Source of the DNA: Nocardia nova SH22a
GTDB lineage: Bacteria; Actinomycetota; Actinomycetes; Mycobacteriales; Mycobacteriaceae
Assembly (NCBI RefSeq): GCF_000523235.1
Contig: NZ_CP006850.1
Coordinates: forward strand, 2,666,001 to 2,730,000
DNA: 64,000 bases
Direction of reading: 5' to 3'
Under the pieces are notes generated by a model. The model ran no database searches. It was not told the DNA's origin and saw only the letters and a program-made list of their open reading frames with translations. Shown piece by piece: positions 19,372-26,224 of the stretch; positions within the stretch are counted from its first letter, which is position 1; the number at the start of each line of letters is the position of its first letter. Made by a program: the position numbers and the translations under genes.

Positions 19372-19422
19372 TCAAGGGTGGGCGAATGCCCATCAGCGAA
19401 GCTGACGCGAATGCGCCCTTGA
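19372..19422. repeat. Cloverleaf-like element, copy 2
   Basis: A 51-base sequence that is fully accounted for by an outer 7-bp stem (TCAAGGG/CCCTTGA) and three arms: TGGGC/GCCCA with loop GAAT, TCAGC/GCTGA with loop GAA, and CGC/GCG with loop GAAT. The middle arm contains GCGAAGC, known as an exceptionally stable single-stranded DNA mini-hairpin. Compared with copy 1, one arm-1 base pair is changed on both strands (G-C to A-T). Confidence 0.7.
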
Positions 19423-19479
19423 TCCGCGGCTGGTTCGTGATAGTCCTCGGATAAGCCAGGACAGCGCGACCGGAAAGGA

Positions 19480-19643
19480 CACTGGCGAGCGACACGGGCG
19501 GCGGGAAGATCTCCGACGTGAGATCCGCTGGGACGGGGTCACCGGACTCACCCCCGACTACCAGCTCTGCGGAGGTGACGGCGGCTACCCGATCGGCTCC
19601 GACGAGTTCTCTCGTGGTGACGACCGAGCGGTACGCGGGCTGA
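19480..19643 (+). pseudogene. Decayed inverted copy of the zinc-ribbon gene
   Basis: On the plus strand the frame ending at 19643 reads LTPDYQLC...YPIGSDEF...VRG-stop, matching LTPDYQLC...YPIGSDEF...RYAG-stop of the gene at 19133-19306. The first cysteine pair and the start codon are lost, and the second pair is reduced to a single Cys. Sequence similarity continues upstream to GGAAAGGACAC near the old ribosome binding site. Confidence 0.65.
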
Positions 19644-19665
19644 GTGACCTGGGGGCTTCGGCTCC

Positions 19666-19714
19666 CGGCTGCGGGAGGCAAGTCGGGGACGGCTGACGGC
19701 GTGCCCAGCACTCC
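19666..19714. repeat. Direct repeat of about 50 bp, copy 2
   Basis: Partner of 18758-18807; see there. Here it directly abuts the right arm of the large inverted repeat. Confidence 0.6.
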
Positions 19715-19818
19715 GCGGTGATGCCAGAGTGAGCCAGATCGGAAGTTGCGGCGACGGTTGGCGGGTTGCTGCCGACGCGCCGCCGCGCAGCGAGTTTCGA
19801 GCGAAGTGGCGTAGCGCG

Positions 19819-19847
19819 GCGGCGGCGGCCCGCAGGGCCGTCGCCGC
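19819..19847 (+). terminator. GC-rich hairpin with GCA loop
   Basis: A 13-bp stem with one G-T mismatch, starting GCGGCGGCGG, closes a three-base GCA loop and is followed by TCTT. It looks like an intrinsic terminator in a 450-bp stretch (19643-20090) with no gene that I can support. Confidence 0.45.
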
Positions 19848-20090
19848 TCTTGATCCTGTATGGCTGAATTCGGCAATGGTCCGCACCCCTCGTGCGGGGC
19901 GGACGAAAGCCGGGAACGGCGCATCCGATCGAAGCTGGGGGCCGAATCCGCCAGGCGCTCAGTCCCGGTGTTCCGGGATTGGTTGCGCTCGAACGGGATT
20001 CGGTGGTGCCGTGGCGTAGGGTGGTGACACCTCCTGCCGAGGGGCGGTGGACTTGGTCCACACACCGCGCCCAGGGAGGAGGTGGTGGGG

Positions 20091-20207
20091 ATGGCGAAAC
20101 ATCGCCGGGCAAAGAGCAACGCCCCGGTCGATTACGGCATCATGCTTGCAGGCTGTGCCGTGATCGCCGGGGCGCTCTTGCTGGTCCGCTGGATGTGGAC
20201 TAGGTAA
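20091..20207 (+). CDS. Very small membrane protein (38 aa)
   Basis: The ATG follows a strong Shine-Dalgarno (AGGGAGGAGG, 7-8 bases away). The protein starts with a basic MAKHRRAKS segment, has a single hydrophobic stretch (YGIMLAGCAVIAGALLLV, about residues 15-32), and ends RWMWTR. This basic-hydrophobic-basic pattern fits a one-pass inner-membrane miniprotein. It stands alone between the structured left end and the regulator genes of the element. No family is recognised. Confidence 0.6.
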   Translation: MAKHRRAKSNAPVDYGIMLAGCAVIAGALLLVRWMWTR

Positions 20208-20343
20208 CCCACCAGGTGGGGCGTCGTTGGAGCGGCGTCCCACCGCCAGCATCACTCTCGTGACTCCACCATGGTAGTTGACTTAGAACGTAGTTGATAG
20301 ATAACGCACACGGTAGGGGCGATTGAGTGACCGTACCGGCCGG

Positions 20344-21576
20344 TTAGCGATCGGCTCGAAGTTCCTCGATCGCCGCGGATGCCGCGCGAGAGTGGCGATA
20401 GCGTGAGTCTCGGGTGATCAGGTCGGACAGCTGTGCGATTCGCTTCCTGATCCATGAGATTTGCCGTTCCTCAGGCAAGTTCAGAATTGGTCGTACTGCC
20501 TCCATCGCGCCATCAATCTCTCCGAGTTTGATGAGGGATGTTGCCAGATACACATGCGCCAATGCCTCGTCGTCGAGCGAACGCTGCTCGACAGGTTCGT
20601 GCTCCCAAATAGCGATAGCGTTGGTGGCGCTACGCTCGGCCTCCTTCAATGCAGCAGTGTTCGACAGCCACATCAATGCCGACGCGGTGTAGTACTCCTG
20701 CTTCGCCGGTGAGAATCCGAACAGTCCTTCGACAGAATCGGAGTCGGCATGATCGCGTGCGATCTTGGCTCGTCCGATGTACTCCATTGCCGCGGCTGAG
20801 TCACCAAGATTCGCGGAGCATTGCGCCAGACCACACAGGATCCGAACGGCCGAGGTTCCCTCGCCGATGTACGGCTGCGCGCTGAGCAGTAGGTCGCGGG
20901 CGTGTTCGTAGTTCTGGTCGAACCTTTCAATCAATGATTCGGTTCCGTAGGCCCAAGCGACGAGGCTACGACTTCCGGACAGCGATCCCATCTTGCGTGA
21001 GACCTCGGAGTGAAGCATCGCGGTGTCGGCTTGGCCGAGGTCCAATGCCGCATACGAGAGGACTCCGGAAACCCGCCCTAGGCCGACGTACAGGTCGGCT
21101 CGTTCATTCGGGTGGACTGCTCCCACCTTGAGTCGCCTCACCAGTTCTGAACGGAGAGCAATTGCTTGCTCGAACATCGGTTCAGCTGGACTCGCAAGGT
21201 AGGCGACAGCAAGATCGGCTACGGATTCATTGATGTAGTCGATATCGGTAGTGTCTGGTTCGATCGCAAGGAGGAAGCGAGCTTCGCGCTCGGATTCCTT
21301 GACCGCGTTGCGAATCCGAAGGTCTTCGGAGCGCTGATGGTTCTCACATTCCCAGGCTGAAATTAGGTCCGGTGCATTCAGGGTTGTTTGAGCGCTGAGA
21401 ACCCATTCCCTTTCGGGCCAGCGCCTTCCAGCCTCGACGTTATTGATCCATCCTCGTGACACGTAGGTGTCACGTGCCAGATTCGCAAGAGAGACGTTTC
21501 GTTGCTCGCGGGCCTCCCGAAGAATCTGGCGAAACGTCTTGGGTCCGTTGGGGGTGCAGGGAGACGTGTTCGTCAT
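20344..21576 (-). CDS. XRE-family regulator with a long TPR-like helical domain
   Basis: A 410-aa protein. Residues 14-70 form a helix-turn-helix of the XRE/Cro type (FRQILREAREQRNVSLANLARDTYVSRGWINNVEAGRRWP). The rest is alpha-helical and looks like tetratricopeptide repeats: pairs of helices rich in Ala, Leu and Tyr, for example ADLYVGLGRVSGVLSYAALDLGQADTAM and AVRILCGLAQCSANLGDSAAAMEYIG. Such proteins often sense a peptide or partner protein. Base composition is visibly lower in G+C than the neighbours, indicating separate acquisition. On the minus strand CATACT ends seven bases before the ATG, a possible leaderless promoter. Its role is probably control of the element. Confidence 0.82.
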   Translation of the reverse strand: MTNTSPCTPNGPKTFRQILREAREQRNVSLANLARDTYVSRGWINNVEAGRRWPEREWVLSAQTTLNAPDLISAWECENHQRSEDLRIRNAVKESEREARFLLAIEPDTTDIDYINESVADLAVAYLASPAEPMFEQAIALRSELVRRLKVGAVHPNERADLYVGLGRVSGVLSYAALDLGQADTAMLHSEVSRKMGSLSGSRSLVAWAYGTESLIERFDQNYEHARDLLLSAQPYIGEGTSAVRILCGLAQCSANLGDSAAAMEYIGRAKIARDHADSDSVEGLFGFSPAKQEYYTASALMWLSNTAALKEAERSATNAIAIWEHEPVEQRSLDDEALAHVYLATSLIKLGEIDGAMEAVRPILNLPEERQISWIRKRIAQLSDLITRDSRYRHSRAASAAIEELRADR

Positions 21577-21759
21577 GACAGCGAGTATGCGCAGTTCGGA
21601 GGTGTATCCGCATCCCTACCAGCGTCTCCAATCCAGCGTGGAGGCAATCCGGAGACAGTGACAGGCTCCCGAAAAGTGATGCCGCGTTGGAGAGTTGGCA
21701 TATGCCCAAGACGAGTTGTCATGACCGTCAATCCATGTTCGGCGGATTCAAGTACTGGA

Positions 21760-22101
21760 TCAACGGTCCACCGCGTTTTCGATTCGCTGAACACGCTGAA
21801 CGAGGTCATTCACTACAGACCGCAGGTTGTCGACTTCCTCCTTGAGGGAACCGCTGGATTCCTCCCCGGATGGCAGCGACTCAGCGACAAATGTCCCTGT
21901 TGACGGCACAGAGTATGCCCATCCGTCGTCACACAAGGCTTGCAGGGCCTTCATGGCAGTCATAGGGGCGATTCCGTACTCGTCGGATATCGCCCGTTGC
22001 GACGGGAGCCGTCCACCAAGCGGGTAATGGCCCGATTTGATCTTGGCTCGAATGTCCTGGACCACCTGTTGATACGGCGGATGCGCACCGTTCGCTGTCA
22101 T
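21760..22101 (-). CDS. GntR-family repressor (KorSA-like)
   Basis: A 113-aa regulator. The winged-helix DNA-binding domain covers residues 8-75: PYQQVVQDIRAKIKSGHYPLGGRLPSQRAISDEYGIAPMTAMKALQALCDDGW and then the wing TGTFVAE. A short C-terminal helix with heptad-like spacing (LKEEVDNLRSVVNDLVQRVQRIENAV) suggests coiled-coil dimerisation rather than a ligand-binding domain. In pSAM2, KorSA of this type represses pra. It is divergent from a Pra-like gene with an operator-like palindrome between. The start at 22101 is supported by TATCCT six bases upstream (leaderless). Confidence 0.85.
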   Translation of the reverse strand: MTANGAHPPYQQVVQDIRAKIKSGHYPLGGRLPSQRAISDEYGIAPMTAMKALQALCDDGWAYSVPSTGTFVAESLPSGEESSGSLKEEVDNLRSVVNDLVQRVQRIENAVDR

Positions 22102-22107
22102 TCTCCC

Positions 22108-22113
22108 AGGATA
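22108..22113 (-). promoter_or_regulatory. -10 element of the GntR gene; predicted leaderless transcript
   Basis: On the minus strand TATCCT is followed by six bases and the ATG at 22101. Confidence 0.55.
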
Positions 22114-22159
22114 CCGACCGCTACCAGGGGGATGGCGTAGCTCGGATGCGCCGAAACCG

Positions 22160-22192
22160 TTGACTACCACCCTATGGCAGTATAGGGTGGTA
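22160..22192 (+). promoter_or_regulatory. Promoter of the pra-like operon overlapped by an operator palindrome
   Basis: TTGACT (22160-22165), 17 bases, then TAGGGT (22183-22188) make a near-ideal promoter reading toward the Pra-like gene. A perfect 11-bp inverted repeat, TACCACCCTAT at 22165-22175 and its complement at 22182-22192 with a 6-bp spacer, covers the spacer and the -10 box. Binding of the divergent GntR protein here would block transcription of the replication and transfer genes. Confidence 0.8.
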
Positions 22193-22228
22193 TATATCAG
22201 TTACCCGACATGAGAAGGAGTTCACGCA

Positions 22229-22720
22229 ATGGCGATCAAGAAGAACAACCGGTTCAAGATCGAGCACAGTGAGGCGTTTCCGCAGCGGTTGATGCTGATG
22301 AGCCCGATCACTCCGGCGATCAAGTACAACCCGGACCGCAATGCGCTGCCGGAGCAGATGTTCGACTTCAACCAGAAGACGGGCGAGGGGAGCGGGCTCC
22401 CGTTGTGGACTGCGACGGTCACCGACCCGCACGAGGCTGCCGACGGCAAGGGCAAGCGGGCGTCGTTCGATATCACGTTCATTGCTGAGGTTCAGCCGGT
22501 TCCGGCGGGTGAGCAGGTCGCTCCGGGTACGGATCTGTGGTGGATCGAGCTGGAGGGTCTGACGGCTGAGCCGAAGGTGATGGGTCAGGGCGAGTACAAG
22601 TACCTCGGCTACGTCTACCGCGCGACCGGGATCAAGGGTGACAACTCGGGTTCGAAGCAGGCTCCGGCCGATCCGGGTGCGGCGCGTCCGGCTCGTAACT
22701 CGTCCGACAAGGCTGCGTGA
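22229..22720 (+). CDS. Pra-like activator of replication, integration and excision
   Basis: A 163-aa protein. The central part (MFDFNQKTGEGSGLPLWTATVTDPHEA, FDITFIAEVQPV, LEGLTAEPKVMGQGEYKYLGYVYRATGI) resembles the proteins annotated in AICEs as replication/integration/excision activators after pSAM2 Pra, which switches on rep, xis and int. The last 25 residues are Ala/Pro-rich. GAAGGAG lies seven to eight bases before the ATG. It is the first gene downstream of the promoter-operator at 22160-22192. The name is by resemblance and position. Confidence 0.7.
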   Translation: MAIKKNNRFKIEHSEAFPQRLMLMSPITPAIKYNPDRNALPEQMFDFNQKTGEGSGLPLWTATVTDPHEAADGKGKRASFDITFIAEVQPVPAGEQVAPGTDLWWIELEGLTAEPKVMGQGEYKYLGYVYRATGIKGDNSGSKQAPADPGAARPARNSSDKAA

Positions 22721-22968
22721 TCGCAATGTCGTTCATGCAGGTCAGTGCCAGCAAGTGGGATGGCATCGAGGTGAAGTACCGCGAGGCTTTTCAGTCCAAC
22801 GGCTATTCGATTGCGGCCAGTGTCGATGTGCGACTGGACACCGACCGGAGCGATGCGCGGCTGAGTCTGTCGATCGAGGATGCTCGCACGCTGGCGGAGC
22901 AGTTGCCGCGGATTCTGATGGAGCACGACGCGGCGGAGCGTCTGGCTGCTGAGAAGGCGGTGGCGTGA
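22717..22968 (+). CDS. Small AICE protein of unknown function
   Basis: An 83-aa protein overlapping the Pra-like gene by four bases (GTGA); an ATG at 22726 is an alternative start. It has beta-rich central segments (SIAASVDVRLD, ARLSLSIEDA) and an acidic Ala-rich C-terminal helix. No cysteine motif or membrane segment. It overlaps the next gene as well, so it belongs to the same tightly packed operon. Confidence 0.65.
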   Translation: MIAMSFMQVSASKWDGIEVKYREAFQSNGYSIAASVDVRLDTDRSDARLSLSIEDARTLAEQLPRILMEHDAAERLAAEKAVA

Positions 22969-23168
22969 TGTATCTGCGCGAGAAGTTCGGGTTTCCGCCT
23001 CCGCCGGTGCGGATGGAGGTCGGCTACGACCCGAAGCAGGATGCGGTGTTCCTCAAGATCGGCCGCAAGGGCGTTCAGCTGGTGGGCGGTGAGGTCGAGT
23101 GGCTGATTCATGATCTGCGCGCGGCGGTGGTCGAGCAGATCGCGGCCGGGGGCGTGGAGGGCTTCTGA
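22968..23168 (+). CDS. Small AICE protein of unknown function
   Basis: A 66-aa protein with start ATG 22968 overlapping the upstream stop (a GTG three bases earlier is also possible). Features are a proline run FPPPPV near the N terminus, a VGYDPKQDAVFLKIG strand pair and a C-terminal helix DLRAAVVEQIAAGG. The last base of its stop codon is the first base of the DUF2637 ATG. Function unknown. Confidence 0.6.
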   Translation: MYLREKFGFPPPPVRMEVGYDPKQDAVFLKIGRKGVQLVGGEVEWLIHDLRAAVVEQIAAGGVEGF

Positions 23169-23839
23169 TGTCCACGGTCAAGCCGATGGTGGCGGCGCGG
23201 GTGTTCGCGGTCGTGGTGATCGCGGGTGTCGGCGCTGCCGCCTTCGTCCTGTCGTTCACCACGCTGCGGGATCTGGCGACGCTGGCGCATATTCCGGCGG
23301 GTACGGCGTGGTTGTTCCCACTGATCGTGGACGGCACGATCATTCAGGCCACGCTCGGCTGGCTGGTGCTGGCGAAATCGGCCGAACGCACCTATTTCGT
23401 GTGGGTGCTGGCGGCGGGCTCGCTGGTGTCGGTGGCGGGCAACAGCATTCACGCTGTCGCCAACGGTCATCCGTTGCCGGGCTGGCTGTGCGCAGTGGTC
23501 GCGGCGATCGCCCCGATATCGCTGCTGATCGACACGCACGGTCTCGCGGTGCTGTTCCGGGCCGCTCAAACTGCCTCGACCACCCCGGCACCCTCGACCG
23601 AGGAAGTCTCCGAACCTGTTGCGGCCGTGGAGGATTCCTCGCCTGCGGCTCCCATCCCGGTGTCGGTGCCTGAGGAGCCTGTCACCGATCCGGTTCCCGA
23701 TCCTGCGCCCGTGCCCGCTCCGGTACCGGCTGCGGCTCCTGCTCGTCCTGCGCGGCCGGTTGTTGCGCCCGTGCGTCCTGTCCGTCCTGTGCGACCGGTG
23801 CAGCCGATGCTGCCGATCGCTGTCCCTGCTGGGAGTTGA
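23168..23839 (+). CDS. DUF2637 membrane protein of the transfer module
   Basis: A 223-aa protein. Four hydrophobic segments occur in the first 130 residues (about 8-32, 45-66, 72-92, 102-122), with the DUF2637-type features PLIVDGTIIQATLGWLVLA and LIDTHGLAVLF. The C-terminal 95 residues are Pro/Val/Ala-rich with PVP and RPV repeats and probably cytoplasmic. DUF2637 proteins are regular neighbours of FtsK-like translocases in AICEs and may help mating-pore formation or spread, by analogy with Spd proteins; that role is inferred. Confidence 0.8.
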   Translation: MSTVKPMVAARVFAVVVIAGVGAAAFVLSFTTLRDLATLAHIPAGTAWLFPLIVDGTIIQATLGWLVLAKSAERTYFVWVLAAGSLVSVAGNSIHAVANGHPLPGWLCAVVAAIAPISLLIDTHGLAVLFRAAQTASTTPAPSTEEVSEPVAAVEDSSPAAPIPVSVPEEPVTDPVPDPAPVPAPVPAAAPARPARPVVAPVRPVRPVRPVQPMLPIAVPAGS

Positions 23840-23844
23840 TTCTC

Positions 23845-25119
23845 ATGAGTGTGGTGTCGATGGCGCCCGGGCTGATTGCCGCTGCTGGTACCGCGGCGTT
23901 CGCGGCCCGGATGGCGTACTGGTCGCGGTGCAAACCGGTCCGTTCGCAGGAGTCGGTGGCGGATTGGATCGCCGCGGCTCCGGTCGAGTTGAAGACCTCG
24001 ATTCTGGTGTTCTGCGACCGCTGGCAAGAGCTGATGATGTGGCAGGAGCTGGGTTTCGGCTCGCCGGAGACCGGATTCCCCACCGTGCTCGATGTCCAGT
24101 ACACGCCCTACGGGCTGGATGTGCAGGTGCAGATGCGCGGTGGTCACAAGACCAGCGATTGGACCGACCAGCCGACCTTGGATGCGTTCGCGCAGTACAT
24201 CGGCGTTCCGGAAGTCACGGCGATGTCGGAAGATCCCGGCTTCGTCCGCCTCCAAGTCCGGGTCCTCGACACCCTTGCTACGGCGTCGCCGGTGCCGGTG
24301 CTGATCCCCGAAGACATCGACCTGGAAGCGGTCCCGGCAGGGGTGTTCGAGAACGGCGAGTTGTGGACGGTTCCGGTGCAGGGCCGTCACATCCTCGCGG
24401 CCGGTGGCATGGGTTCGGGCAAGTCGAGCCTGTTGTGGTCGCTGGTCAACGGCATGGGCCCGGCGATCCGCTCCGGCCGTGTCGAACTGCGGGTCATCGA
24501 CCCCAAGGGCGGCATGGAACTCGGTTACCTCGAACCCTTGTGTACCCGGTTCTCCTGCACCACCGCTGATGAGATGGTCGGCCAGCTGGAGGAGACCGTG
24601 GTCGATCTGCAAGCAGCGGCACAGCGCTATCGCGGCAAGGTCCGCAAACCGGTCCCGACGCCGGACAACCCCCTGGTAGTGACGATCATCGATGAGGCGG
24701 CCACGCTGTCGTCGTTCTCCGATCCGAAGCTACAGGCCCGGTTCGAACGCGCGCACGGGTTGTTGTTGTCGCAGGGGCGTGCCCCGTTGTATTCGGTGAT
24801 AGAGACGGTGATCGATCCGTCGAAAGAGAATGTGCCGCAACGGCAACTGTTGCCGTATCGGGTCGGTATGCGGATGGACGAACCCGGGCAGGTCGAGATG
24901 ATCCACGGCCGGGGTGCCCGTAACCGCGGCTCGTACTGCGATCGGATTCCGCATTCGACACCGGGCGTGTGCTTCGTGCAGGAGGACGGCAAGGCCGGTT
25001 TCCGGCGGGCTCGCGCGTTCCAGGTCACCGATGACGACGTGGACCGCATCACCCGCGCCTACAAGCCCGAACCCCGGCCGATCAACCTGGCCGACTTCCC
25101 GGGTGGGCGTGCGGCATGA
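23845..25119 (+). CDS. FtsK/SpoIIIE-type DNA translocase (TraSA/TraB-like)
   Basis: A 424-aa transfer protein. A hydrophobic N-terminal segment (about residues 6-24) anchors it; residues 25-165 form the preceding domain; the ATPase domain has Walker A GGMGSGKSS (about 186-194) and Walker B VTIIDEAA (about 277-284). Proteins of this type hexamerise and pump double-stranded DNA between cells, replacing a type IV secretion system. The ATG at 23845 has GGGAG about nine bases upstream and is preferred to a TTG at 23836. Overlaps the next gene by four bases. Confidence 0.92.
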   Translation: MSVVSMAPGLIAAAGTAAFAARMAYWSRCKPVRSQESVADWIAAAPVELKTSILVFCDRWQELMMWQELGFGSPETGFPTVLDVQYTPYGLDVQVQMRGGHKTSDWTDQPTLDAFAQYIGVPEVTAMSEDPGFVRLQVRVLDTLATASPVPVLIPEDIDLEAVPAGVFENGELWTVPVQGRHILAAGGMGSGKSSLLWSLVNGMGPAIRSGRVELRVIDPKGGMELGYLEPLCTRFSCTTADEMVGQLEETVVDLQAAAQRYRGKVRKPVPTPDNPLVVTIIDEAATLSSFSDPKLQARFERAHGLLLSQGRAPLYSVIETVIDPSKENVPQRQLLPYRVGMRMDEPGQVEMIHGRGARNRGSYCDRIPHSTPGVCFVQEDGKAGFRRARAFQVTDDDVDRITRAYKPEPRPINLADFPGGRAA

Positions 25120-25343
25120 ACAGTCGCGTGCGAATCCGGCTCATCGGCCCGGAGGAGGCGGTCGCGGTCGTGGCCGAAGACCTGCAACTGTCCTACCGCA
25201 CCCTCGACGCTCAGTGCGTGATCGACGGTCGCCGGTATCGGTCCCGCCGCGATCCGGGGTCGGTGCGCGCGTACGGGCACATCTGGTTGCCGTCCTACCT
25301 GTTCGACGGCTCGTTGAACGCCGAGCAGGAGGGCTTGTCGTGA
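25116..25343 (+). CDS. Small AICE protein of unknown function
   Basis: A 75-aa protein coupled to the translocase gene (ATGA overlap). The first half, VRIRLIGPEEAVAVVAEDL, has the beta-alpha-beta look of a small ferredoxin-like domain; the second half is Arg- and Tyr-rich (RRYRSRRDPGSVRAYGHIWLPSY). Similar small proteins beside FtsK-type transfer genes are common in AICEs but uncharacterised as far as I know. Confidence 0.65.
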   Translation: MNSRVRIRLIGPEEAVAVVAEDLQLSYRTLDAQCVIDGRRYRSRRDPGSVRAYGHIWLPSYLFDGSLNAEQEGLS

Positions 25344-25543
25344 GCGGGCGCACGCTGGTGGTCCGTCTCGATGTGACCGGGCTCGGTGATCGTGATGTCG
25401 CTGAGGTGCTGTCGCAGCTGGAGGCGGCCGGATTCACCATCCGCATCACGCGCACAGCCCGGACCGAGGTACCCGGTGTCGGCCCGATCGTGGCTACCAC
25501 AGCGGCCCTGTGGACGGTCACCGATGCGGGGCGGTCGTCATGA
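25340..25543 (+). CDS. Small AICE protein of unknown function
   Basis: A 67-aa protein starting GTG, overlapping both neighbours by four bases. It reads TLVVRLDVTGLGDRDVAEVLSQLEAAGFTIRITRT and ends TTAALWTVTDAGRSS, again a beta-alpha-beta pattern like the previous gene, to which it may be distantly related. The unbroken chain of four-base overlaps supports it as a real gene despite its size. Confidence 0.6.
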   Translation: MSGRTLVVRLDVTGLGDRDVAEVLSQLEAAGFTIRITRTARTEVPGVGPIVATTAALWTVTDAGRSS

Positions 25544-25836
25544 GGTCCGGATTGACCACCGAGGCGCACGTGGTCGTCTACTGCGACGGCTGCGGCGACC
25601 AGTATTCCGAAACCCGCTACGACCGGACGTGTTTCGCGTCGATGGGCGAAGCGATCGCCTACATCGCCGGTCGTGGCGCGGGCGTCGGCTGGGTCTACGA
25701 CGGCGACCGGATTCTCTGCGACGGCTGTATCGCCTCGGCGCGTTGTGCCGACCACGGCCACTGCTTCCCCAACTCCGATGCCCCGGCCTGCTCGGTGTGC
25801 GGCATCTCTGAGACAGAAATCGAGGAATTGTCATGA
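25540..25836 (+). CDS. Small cysteine-rich, zinc-binding-type protein
   Basis: A 98-aa protein with several metal-knuckle-like pairs: CDGC near residue 15, CDGC near residue 65, and a C-terminal group CADHGHC...CSVC. The spacing suggests two zinc sites. Acidic overall, no membrane segment. The ATG overlaps the upstream stop by four bases. Function unknown; a nucleic-acid or protein-binding role within the element is a guess. Confidence 0.65.
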   Translation: MRSGLTTEAHVVVYCDGCGDQYSETRYDRTCFASMGEAIAYIAGRGAGVGWVYDGDRILCDGCIASARCADHGHCFPNSDAPACSVCGISETEIEELS

Positions 25837-26063
25837 ACAGCAACAAGTTCCGTTCGGCTCGTGGCGGCAGGGCTGCGCGTCTGGAGGCCGAGGAGTTGGA
25901 CGCGGTGGTCGATATCCGGGCTCGGCGGCGCTGCCACTACGAGCGGTCCGGGATGGACTCGGTGACCGCGGCGGTGCATCTGTGGGCCGAAACCGGTCAC
26001 GTGCCGGGCTGGGAAGACGGCATCGGTTCCGATGACGACGACGGCGGGGACTGGGCGGCATGA
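25833..26063 (+). CDS. Small AICE protein of unknown function
   Basis: A 76-aa protein: basic N terminus (KFRSARGGRAARLEAEELDAVVDIRARRR), a middle helix (SVTAAVHLWAETG) and a very acidic end with a run of Asp residues. The charge pattern suggests helical packing against nucleic acid or a partner. The ATG overlaps the upstream stop, and its own stop overlaps the next ATG. Confidence 0.6.
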   Translation: MNSNKFRSARGGRAARLEAEELDAVVDIRARRRCHYERSGMDSVTAAVHLWAETGHVPGWEDGIGSDDDDGGDWAA

Positions 26064-26224
26064 GTACCGAACCCGAAGCGCGGCAGGTCAATCCGATCGT
26101 GCAGAAGGCGGCCGATCAGGTCGGCAAGCGGCGGCGCGCGAGGAAGTCCAAGGCGAAGGATCTGCCGCGGTGGGAGTGCCGCGGGCAGCTGTCGCTGTTC
26201 GATTCGACAGGGGACACGCAATGA
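26060..26224 (+). CDS. Small basic AICE protein (54 aa)
   Basis: The ATG overlaps the previous stop and the stop overlaps the next ATG. The protein is strongly basic in the middle (KRRRARKSKAKDLPRWECRGQ) and ends LSLFDSTGDTQ. The C-terminal QLSLFD resembles a sliding-clamp-binding motif (Q-L-[SD]-L-F), known from replication proteins; this is a motif match by eye only. It lies just upstream of the membrane protein and replication initiator genes. Confidence 0.55.
   Translation: MSTEPEARQVNPIVQKAADQVGKRRRARKSKAKDLPRWECRGQLSLFDSTGDTQ

Larger units (their letters stand above)
19114..19662. repeat. Large imperfect inverted repeat centred on a cloverleaf
   Basis: The left arm (about 19114-19371) and right arm (about 19423-19662) are inverted copies of each other flanking the cloverleaf at 19372-19422. 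The left arm carries the intact zinc-ribbon gene reading outward; the right arm carries its broken copy reading outward. The 19 bases directly flanking the cloverleaf on each side pair throughout, as Watson-Crick or G-T pairs, extending the outer stem to 26 bp. Confidence 0.65.

Noticed and set aside
21573..21809. A 78-codon minus-strand frame between the GntR and XRE genes with an ATGA overlap to the XRE start
   Set aside because: It overlaps the 3' end of the GntR gene, has no ribosome binding site and no natural-looking protein features; the overlap with the XRE start is probably chance.
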